From: Ianthella basta
Taxonomy: Eukaryota > Porifera > Demospongiae > Verongiida > Ianthellidae
Assembly: GCA_964019415.1 (NCBI GenBank)
Contig: OZ025879.1
Location: 3,972,137-4,036,136, forward strand
Direction of reading: 5' to 3'
DNA length: 64,000 nucleotides
Position numbers and translations under genes: made by a program. Positions 56,055-64,000 of the stretch are shown one piece after another. The notes under the pieces are model-generated. The model searched no databases. It was not told where the DNA came from and was given only the letters and a program-made list of their open reading frames with translations. Position 1 is the first letter of the stretch; every line of letters starts with the position of its first letter.

Positions 56055-59000
56055 TGACCTCTTTGGTCATAATTTATCATTTATTTATATCCAGAAACTT
56101 TTCAAATTTCTAATGTATTAAAAAAGCACAGAAGCAAATCATATCAACCCAGTGCTTTGATACATCTCATTTCATGCATATGACAGTAGTTACTTTAATG
56201 CTAACAAAATGGTTTGCTTCCACCATTACACAGACCTTAGTGCAGCCCTTCTTTGAATACAGTAGAGGAGCATACACATGGGGGGCATACTGCTGCTAAC
56301 TATAATAGGGATACACACTGGAAAGCAGACATATCATTGGAACCCCTTGTGCAATCATACTGCCTAGTGCAAGATAATGCTTGATCAAAACAGTTTCCTA
56401 TTAGCTACATATTATGTGTGAAGCAGTGAGTCAGTGCCTTTGCCTTTGGCTCAGTGAGCCAAACAATGCCACAGCTCATTTCTGCTTGCATCTTTGGTTT
56501 GCTACTGTGGTCAAGCCAGGCCTTGAATGTTCACCATGCAGAAATGATTCAATCAGGCCAAAAACAGCTACCATGGTTCCACTGTACAATAAATTTCCAT
56601 TTAACCCCCCAATGTTCACTGTGGCATACATAAATTACATGGCTGGACGGTATGAATCTCTTATTGCATACACATGGAGTAAAATGAATTGACAATAGTA
56701 ATATTAGTAGACAAATATGTTCACAAGTTGCCCTTCAATTTAGACACCTTGAGTCTTCTATGTGCTACATACTTCATGGCCAGGAGCACAATGATCATAA
56801 CAAGTGTAGCGACTCCCTGGAAATGGACAAGATACGGTGCATGGAATCATGCAGTGCTTTACTACAACATCATGAGCAGAACGGAGATGATCATACAACT
56901 AGTCCACTATCACAGGCTAAACAAAGTGTAAAGTAATGTTTTTCACCACAAGTGCAATTCTTGCTGCTGGGTAGCTGTCCAGGAAGGAAAAACACAAATC
57001 TGTTGAACTGCCACTAGTACTGTTCACCAGTTGTGACGATGTATTACTTGCACCACCTGCAGTGGAGGAGGCAACACAACAAGGAAGTACAGTGGAACAT
57101 CTATAATGCTGCACCCTTGGGAACAAGAGAAGTGTCCTGATTATAGGGATGTCCGCATTTCAGAGGTATGGCTTATAAGCCCATTATGTTAAAACAATCA
57201 TGTAGTATGCATGAAAAAGTATCAAAAAAAGACGAATATGTAAAGGAAGAGGTGGTTCGCTCGAGTACTCAACTCACACACCATTTCTGAAGACGATTCT
57301 AAAGGGTAGCTGTTCGCGCTGAACTTTCCCATGTTAAAGACACTTTCTTAGTATAGACAATTTGCGGCACTCAACAGCTTCTGTACTGTTCCTGTCACTT
57401 GTCAGAGGTAGCGGTGCAAATCAGGGAGCAGCCATTTTCTGGCAGCTCATCAAAATGTCCGGATTATTGGGTGAGTTTTATACAGAGTTGTATAGGGCTG
57501 TGCACAGGGCGCTGTCCGCAATACGGAATAACGGGGTGTCCGCATTTCAAGGGGAACTTTATACAGGTAGCATAGGGCCAATCGTTGGGGCTTTAGAAAG
57601 TGTCCGCATAATCGTGGTGTCCGCTGTTCAGGGGTGTCCGCAAGGCGGGGTTCCACTGTACACATTACACTACACAGTATGAAATATAAATGACAACACT
57701 CAGCCCTTCCATAAACATGTCTCAAGGCTGAACTCGCTAAGTAGGCATTTTACATGCACTTGGAAGTACACTCTAACAACTAGGGCCGACTGTTCACTGG
57801 TAAGAGCAAAGAATCCCTCTGTATTACAAGGGGCACAAGTGAAAGTGGTGACCAACTCCAGTACGTGGCCAGATGATGGCACAAACAGTGGAGATGTGGT
57901 ATGGCCTATTGATCTCTAACGTAGCAACAGGACAATTACATAGGAACATAGACCATGAAAACATTTGGGAAAGCCGAGGGGAAGCTAAGGGGACAAAATA
58001 CACCCTAGAGTACAATAGAAATGTTACGAAAGCCTCCAGCACTAAGGCATTGAAAGTCTCCTTCGGGCTCAACATGCGCGAAGTGACTTCCCTTGGGCTC
58101 GTATTAATAGGCTACAGCCATTGCTTAATGATATAGCCGGTGACAACAGTCAGTATGTGGTGGAACACTCCGCGGTATCAACTCACTCATGGTACCACTC
58201 CAGGCCCGGTTCCAAGGCAGTTATAAACCTGTAGTAGCTTTGAGTTCGAGGCAATGAATCACATGTCACAGATCATGACGCGGCCATTTTAGTGGCATTG
58301 CATCATCGAAGCACACGTGAGTTCTAACATGTTTGTGGGGTTGATTTCTTCTCTGTTCATTTATCGTTTGTCTGTCGGTCATGCTACTTGTCTTCCAACT
58401 TTTGATATGCCTGTCCCTTAATAAAATTTGCTGCTCCTTTGTTTTGCTTTAACCCTGGCCCACGGGTCGATGTGTGGTATTTATATTTGATGTACGTAGC
58501 TAGCTATGTGGCAATACACCATTCAGTTATGGTGATAGGAGTCAACAAAACACCCACATCTCCGCAGCATTATCTTGTATTTGATCTATTGTACATGTAG
58601 AATCTTGAAATGGACATTAGTTGTGGGATAGCCATCCCACTTTTAGCGCTGTGCTCATCGAGGTAGCAGGACTAGTTTTTTTTCACAACACTACAGGCCT
58701 AGGGTACTGATACTGAACCATTTTCCATGTCATGATTGGGAAAACTGTACCAAACACAGCGTAGAGTGCTAAAGAAGCTTGAAATGAAGTCCATGTACCA
58801 TGGAGTAGCAAGCTAAACAGAAGAAGGGACCTACATGTTACGCCTTGACTGCAGCGCCACAAGAAAAAGTCTACTTCTGATAGTTTATAGGCATTTTGTT
58901 GTACTATGCAGTCTGATTGGTCCCGGATATGCCAGACTGTGACATGGAAAGGGTGTGTATATTACCAGACCCTTTCTACCTGTATGTTCACGTAACATGG

Positions 59001-59086
59001 TGCCATTGAATGGTTGCACTGTTACAGAGCCTGTCACTGTGCAGATTCTCTATTGTGTTTTCTCCCACTTTCAGCCACATGCAGAA
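56055..59086. other. Divergent interval PAF-acetylhydrolase / GrpE
   Basis: 3 kb between start codons. It holds a pogo/Tigger-like TIR element (57090-57658). 56060-57080 and 57660-59000 show no gene-like content. Confidence 0.55.
57090..57658. mobile_element. pogo/Tigger-like non-autonomous element
   Basis: CAGTGGAAC at 57090 and GTTCCACTG ending at 57658, flanked by TA, match the end style of pogo/Tigger (Tc1/mariner) elements. Inner ends carry repeated tgtccgcat/ggtgtccgc words on both sides. 569 bp with no transposase frame. Confidence 0.65.
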
Positions 59087-60473
59087 ATGGCCCTGTCTCT
59101 TGTCAGGGGAGGATGTCGGTTGGTTAGAGGCCTGCCACACCACTATAGGTCCAGGCCCAGTGTGGTGGTTCATGGCATTTGGTCAGATAAGTGAGGGAGC
59201 ATACACATAGGTAGATACCGTATATGTCAATTTTGAAACTGGGCTGGAATAGAGGCCTGGGTCTTGAATAGAAACTGGGGGTCTGGGTAGCTGTTCTTTA
59301 GTAGAGGCGGGGTCTAAATTGATGCCGGGTTTGGAATCCACAACTAGTTCCCTTCAACATTGAGATGGGGGCTGGAGGTTCAACTTGGTTGCGTTGTGAC
59401 CCAGGTGGCTGGTTGAAGTTCCCACTGAAGCAGCAATGCCCATGATAAAATTATAATACTACTTCCTCCAGCTAAAGGCAGTGGAAAGAGCAAAGGAGCC
59501 ACTGCGAAGGAGATGGGCATTGCTGGAGACCAGACCAAATTATAAAACCTCCACCTACGTACTAGAAAGAGCTCAGCGCTTGTGAATGTAGAAGGGCAGC
59601 CATGTGTGACACTAATGCAACAGATTTTATATACGTAGGAAACATAGCCAGGGGTCAGAATATTGTGTACCAGATTTTTTTTAGAAACTGAGCTCAAATT
59701 CCACCTCTCTTATTGTAGGCTTCTATAGTGGTGATTTTCTTATGGTTGATAGTCTTGAATGCTTCCCGTTGTGTCATGTTTTCAGGCTCTTGAGATGGAG
59801 TTCAGGGGAAAATGTGGTAGCAGCTGATGCTCAGCCACCATCAGCTCCAAGTGAGAATGCAGCTACGACGCAAGCAATGGAGCAGCTGAAGGCGCAGCTT
59901 CAGGAAAAGGACAAGGCTGTGGAAGAGCTGAATGGACAAATTCTTGACCTTGAAGTAAGCAGCAGCTTGGCGTGTGCACAGACAGCACTTGTAGTGTATT
60001 GTTTGGCACTTTTATTGCTATTTTCTCGTGGAATTGGTGTGTAGGATAAGTACAAGCGCAGTATAGCAGAGATGGAGAATGTTCGGCAGAGGATGTTCAA
60101 GCAAATTGAGGAAGCAAAGACATTTGGTATCCAATCATTCTCAAAAGACCTCCTAGAAGTTGCTGATGTTTTGAAGATGGCTGTAGACAGTGCACCAAAA
60201 GCAAGTGGAGTCAGTGAAGTCGATGTCAATAAAGTGCTATTTAACTTGATTGAAGGGCTCCAATTGACAGAGGCACAGCTCATGGCAGTGTTCAAGAGGC
60301 ATGGCCTTGAGCAGGTTTGTCCATCAGTAGGTGAAGATTTTGACCCTAACATCCATGAAGCATTGTTTCAAGTGGCTGGAGGGGATGTTGGCCAAGTGGC
60401 TGAACTCTCGCAGACTGGGTACACCTTGAATGGGAGGACTATCAGAGCTGCTAAAGTAGGAGTGTTTAAATGA
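59087..60473 (+). CDS. GRPEL1: Mitochondrial GrpE homologue (nucleotide exchange factor)
   Basis: Three exons, 59087-59190, 59786-59954 and 60045-60473, join in phase into 233 aa (human GRPEL1 217). It releases ADP from mitochondrial Hsp70 in matrix import and folding. Exon 1 is a classic targeting peptide (MALSLVRGGCRLVRGLPHHY, Arg-rich, no acids). Exon 2 begins the dimeric coiled coil (MEQLKAQLQEKDKAVEELNG). Exon 3 has KYKRSIAEMENVRQRMFKQI, SFSKDLLEVADVLKMA, FDPNIHEALFQV and the beta domain QTGYTLNGRTIRAAKVGV, the GrpE signature. The targeting exon was placed by phase (gat aa|gtgagg to ttttcag|g), giving WSDK-LLRWSSGE. GRPEL1 rather than GRPEL2 is an assumption. Confidence 0.94.
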
Positions 60474-60966
60474 ACCATAATAATATGCTGCACATGTAAG
60501 TATAGCATTGGCTTCAGTTGGCATATTTATGTTCAGCACAGTTGCAACTTGGTCAGTTCATAGCAGTTCACTTTATGCTTAAACCTGCCGGCCGCTTGAT
60601 TGAGATCAATTGGATTGATGTGAGACAGCTGTCCAATGGCAGAACCTCTTGACTTGTTTTACATGGGTACCAGAATGCATAGGTTTTAGGTAAAAGGCCT
60701 ATGCAGACAGGGCTATAGCTAAAGTTGCCTGTGTAAATCATTTGTCTTCCTATTAGAAGAATGTGTAATGAGTAGTTCAAGTATGTATTATGTAACATTC
60801 TGGGACTCAGTAAATTTAGTTATTAGCTAGTAACAATGAGTGATCTGACATTCACCTGAACAGGTAACAGCTAGCACTGTGACTGATTAGTGTGAAGGTG
60901 TTCCAAGAAGATTGCTATATAGTACAGCCCGCTCACGGTCATGGGGCAGAGATCTACGATAGGGGA

Positions 60967-61080
60967 ACATGTAAGACCTAGTAGACTAAGAGTTACATGA
61001 GGGGACATGTAAGACCTAGTAGACTAAGAGTTACATGAGGGGACATGTAAGACCTAGTAGACTAAGAGTTACATGAGGGG
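60967..61080. repeat. 38-bp tandem repeat, three copies
   Basis: Three identical units beginning acatgtaagacctagtagac and ending ttacatgagggg, at 60967-61004, 61005-61042 and 61043-61080. Identity suggests a recent expansion. Confidence 0.95.
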
Positions 61081-61149
61081 AGTCATATACGAAGGGGTAT
61101 TCCCGTTACGTAATGACGACTAACCCAGTAAATTGATTTGGACGTTAAA

Positions 61150-61239
61150 ATGGCGGATGACAGATTGCTCAAAAGAACGAGAACAGAATTTATTGAATTA
61201 GTGAAGAGGAAGAAGGCTGCTTTGACGACAGAGTTTCAG
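61150..61239 (+). CDS. Candidate short first exon, unknown gene
   Basis: An ATG in a good context (aaaatggcg) opens 30 codons (MADDRLLKRTRTEFIELVKR..ALTTEFQ) ending at a consensus donor (cag|gtatga). The peptide is charged and helical. No downstream exon could be linked, and it lies 20 bp before a hammerhead-like core, so it may belong to a mobile element. Confidence 0.3.
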
Positions 61240-61259
61240 GTATGATGCTAAGATAGCTA

Positions 61260-61304
61260 TTACCACTGAAGAAGGCAGCAGTTAGCTGCCGAAACGTTTG
61301 GTAA
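61260..61304 (+). ncRNA. Hammerhead-ribozyme-like core 2
   Basis: UUACCA (stem I), CUGAAGA, A, GGCAGC-AGUUA-GCUGCC (stem II, 6 bp perfect), GAAACGUU, UGGUAA (stem I, 6 bp perfect). It has the same order, the same extra A and the same ACGU as the core at 12979, but different stem sequences. This is the covariation expected of a conserved RNA fold. Cleavage would follow GUU. Confidence 0.55.
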
Positions 61305-61348
61305 AGAAATCAAATCGTTGGCTAGTGACTTCCAAGAGAACTACCATA

Positions 61349-62220
61349 ATCGCTGTTACTTGCGGCACTTAATCGTCCTATTGCGAACATCTTCAAGTTT
61401 TCCTGCCAGTTTGCTGGGTATTGAAGGACAGCCAAAGAAGTGCTGAACAATGCCCTGTATAGCGTATTCTGCTGCCTTTTCGTACTTCAAGTTTCAATAC
61501 CCTTTATTAACACTGTGTTTCGCCGTATTGTAGCATAGGCCTATAAATATGGCGGAAAACATTGTTAATAAAAGCTTTTAAAATGCGACGTACGAATGTG
61601 GCAGCAGAATTTGCAATACAGGACAGTGTTCTGTATTTTTTTGGCTTTCCTTCAATGCAAAGTAAACTGGCTGGAAAGCTGGGACGGGTGTGTTATGTAG
61701 CAATTTAGTATCGCCAGTGAAAGTCATCTTGCTGCCCAGAGAGTGCAAAGCAGGCTTATTGGATCATACCATACTCGCCTGGTATCCGTTCTATGCCTGT
61801 GCACTGTTCGGTAAAGATTGCTTCGGTGTCTGAGGAGAAAAAGGTTAAATACGAACGTCTATTCCAACGATGGCCGAAACCATATTTATAGGCCTATGCT
61901 ACAATATGGCGAAATACAGTGTTAATAAAGGCGTTTGAAACTTGAAGTACGAAAAAGGCAGCAGAATACGATATACAGGGCAGTGTTCAGCACTTCTTCG
62001 GCTGTCCTTCAATACCCAGCAAACTGGCAGGAAAACTTGGAGATGTTCGCTATAGGACAATTAAGTGCTGCAAGTAACAGTGATTATCTTGCCAGGAGAG
62101 CACAAAGCAGGCTAACTTGACTATACCATATTTGCCTTATGTCATTTATTCTTCCTTATCAAGTAAATTGTCACTTCTTGAAGTGTCCGAAGAGAAAAAG
62201 GCTAAATGTATTGTGAGAGT
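61349..62220. repeat. Three-copy repeat, one copy inverted
   Basis: A unit of about 200-330 bp occurs at 61545-61870, again at 61890-62220 (same orientation) and inverted at 61349-61545. Shared words: gcagcagaat, ggcagtgttc, caaactggcaggaaaactt, gttcgc. Reading the direct copies gives parallel peptides (QDSVLYFFGFPSMQSKLAGK and QGSVQHFFGCPSIPSKLAGK; then VSEEKKVKYE and VSEEKKAKCI), so it derives from a coding sequence of unknown family, now with stops. Confidence 0.65.
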
Positions 62221-62489
62221 CTTTCCCTCAAAAAAAACACTTTTCCTCGTTCCTGGTTTCCATTCCAAGCTAAGTTTCCACCATTTATATAGTGCGAAAC
62301 AGCCGTGTATGCGGAGGCTCCCAACTTTGATTACCAATCAACGCCTCCTTATCATGCAAAATTCGCAGTGTTACTAGCAATCAGCTTTGTCGGCTATGCT
62401 TCTCTGGCTTATTGACGTACGGTGGAGATAGAACACTGCTGTTTTGGGTGCCGACAAGGGGCTAACAACTAGAGATCAACATCTTTGGT

Positions 62490-62650
62490 GGACGTCCCCG
62501 TGCTAGCTCTATTACCGCAAATGGAACCCCATAGATGGGTGATTTGCCATAGCCAGTGGGAGGGGAGACGAAAACATCGCGCCCACGTACGAATTCAATC
62601 ACTGCTTGCATTTGCTCCTGCTTAGCTCTGAAATCCTGCCACAGCAGTCA
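62490..62650 (-). pseudogene. RecQ-like helicase fragment
   Basis: Minus strand reads DFRAKQEQMQAVIEFVRGRD, then VFVSPPTGYGKSPIYGVPFA, ending in a stop shortly after. PTGYGKS is the Walker A (motif I) of RecQ-type helicases, and the upstream F..KQEQ matches motif 0. Only about 50 residues are present and no further helicase motif follows. A good acceptor (ctgtggcag) precedes it. Either one exon of a gene that continues elsewhere or a relic. Confidence 0.5.
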
Positions 62651-64000
62651 CTCTTGCGTCTTCTTTGCACACCACCATACCACCTCGGGTTGAACTTGGC
62701 CCACGACAAAGAGGTGTTATAAAACACCTAGTCCAGCGTTGCCACGGATATTACACAACAGTCGAGCTAACTCCCAGACCCTTTCTCGGGCGCTTGTGCA
62801 ATACCAGAAAGGGTCTTGCCCCGCGAGACTATGTTCCGAGTAGTAGCGAGTCTAGACAAAATGTAAATGTAACTCAACCAGAGAATACTGTAGCACAGAA
62901 TTGAAGAGCAGTCTTCGAGCAATTGATTGATATGCATACTTCCGTGGCTACTATTGTCTGTACCCAGACATGTCCTTTCAAAAGTAAGAGCTACTGTAGC
63001 CATTTTTCAAAGTTGCTCCCAATAGAAACTGCAGCACCATAATGATACAGTGAATGCAGCGGATTAAGGAAGTAAGGTTCTAAATGGCTTAGATCAGTTG
63101 CAGGTGTGCAGGTGAGGCATTCAGAGTACCATCCTTAGGCTTGTACGCAGCACAGTTAATACTAAACACGGTTTCCACAGAAAGCCGACTGCTCAAGCAG
63201 TAGTTGCCTTCAAAAATAATAACATTTATGCCTCAATTTACCTAAATCTTGTAGTAAGATCTTTATACAGCTTGAAAGAACTTGAGAAGCTCCCAAATCA
63301 GTAGTAAACCGTAACCAAAAAGCTTGAAACTTTAGGGATAGCAAGTTCTTATCAGATGATTAGAAAAATACAGCTCAAGAGCTTCAATTTGATATGTGAT
63401 TCGAAGGAAACAGTTGAGAATTCGCCTGTGACCAAGATGATTTTGATTGTGCATTGTTTGTGCTGCAAATTGTCACTTTACTTCCGTTTATTGGGGTTAT
63501 GCAATAATTCACTGTCATGAATATTGTTTGAACATGCTACTAGTAGCAGCTGCATAGTGATACACTATATCCGTATGAACAGCAAAGGTGTCCCCTTGGG
63601 GCAGGTACGTACGAAGAACAGACCAGCCACACCCAAGCATGTTTTTTAGCATGTGTGTTTTGCCTGTTCCTTTTGTCTGCTCCTTCCTCCTGTTGTGCAC
63701 AGTTGTGTCTTGTGTGTATAGACAGGCCTGGTCTCTGGGAACAAGGTTGACTTAGCTATGTTGTGCCATATGAACTGGGCATATGTGGAGAAGGGAGATA
63801 AATACCCTCTGATTCACTACCAGTGACTATGGGCGCATGAAACTGAAGTGCTCCAAATAGTGGTGTTGTATCTAGTGTGTTCAAACTAAGTCCAGTGTTT
63901 CATGAAATGTATGCTCAAGTAAGCCATATGGTTGGTGCTGCATGTGTCATGATGTGGCCCCAACCCTGACAAGTGGTGGTTGTTGATTGAAGTTGTTGAG

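Larger units (their letters stand above)
60474..64000. other. Right-edge region, repeat-rich
   Basis: No complete gene. Listed separately: tandem repeat 60967-61080, candidate exon 61150-61239, hammerhead-like core 61260-61304, a repeat family at 61349-62220 and a RecQ-like fragment 62490-62650. 62680-64000 shows nothing recognisable beyond a small hairpin (agaccctttct / agaaagggtct, 62776-62815). Confidence 0.5.

Noticed and set aside
60967-61080. CRISPR-like array
   Set aside because: Units are directly contiguous and identical with no spacers; eukaryotic context.

Overview
The window looks like nuclear DNA of an early-branching animal, most probably a sponge. That is inferred from three things: animal-type genes (integrin beta, FBXO45, protein kinase N, GTDC1/QTMAN, MAN1B1), many short GT-AG introns, and a dense load of decayed retroelements and short inverted-repeat elements. 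No database search was possible. Gene identities rest on motifs, and exon joins were checked by hand for splice sites and reading phase.

Layout. Eight protein-coding genes are supported. (1) The 5' end of an integrin beta subunit (minus): a signal-peptide exon at 6746-6806 and two PSI-domain exons at 1088-1452; the rest lies beyond the left edge. (2) FBXO45, an F-box/SPRY protein (plus, 7000-8030), head-to-head with integrin beta across about 190 bp. (3) The translation release factor eRF1 (minus, 8195-9505), with a single coding exon, tail-to-tail with FBXO45. (4) GTDC1/QTMAN, a tRNA-queuosine mannosyltransferase (plus, 14783-29291, 8 coding exons), with introns of about 8 kb and 5 kb packed with transposable elements. 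(5) Protein kinase N (minus, 30763-42675, 15 coding exons, 1041 aa). (6) An ER class I alpha-1,2-mannosidase, MAN1B1 type (plus, 45651-52588, 6 exons). (7) A PAF-acetylhydrolase (minus, 52857-56054, 9 exons). (8) Mitochondrial GrpE (plus, 59087-60473, 3 exons). The genes are unrelated housekeeping or signalling functions, not an operon. Pairs are convergent (2/3, 4/5, 6/7) or divergent (1/2, 3/4, 5/6, 7/8).

Mobile DNA. Intron 1 of GTDC1 holds a layered nest. A PHD-finger/endonuclease/RT LINE carries a degenerate 2A-like motif and is split by a Ty3/Gypsy LTR element, whose own LTR is split by short inverted-repeat elements (MITEs). Intron 2 holds two further reverse-transcriptase relics, a TIR element and a foldback element. 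A second Gypsy relic lies at 11.2-11.8 kb. Several MITEs with clear inverted ends sit in introns and intergenic DNA.

Most unusual signals. Two hammerhead-ribozyme-like cores (12979-13015 and 61260-61304) have a CUGANGA box, a stem II, GAAACGU and a pairing stem I; the first sits at the centre of a 22-bp perfect inverted repeat. The right end (60.9-62.7 kb) holds a 38-bp tandem repeat, a three-copy repeat with one inverted copy, and a RecQ-helicase-like fragment.
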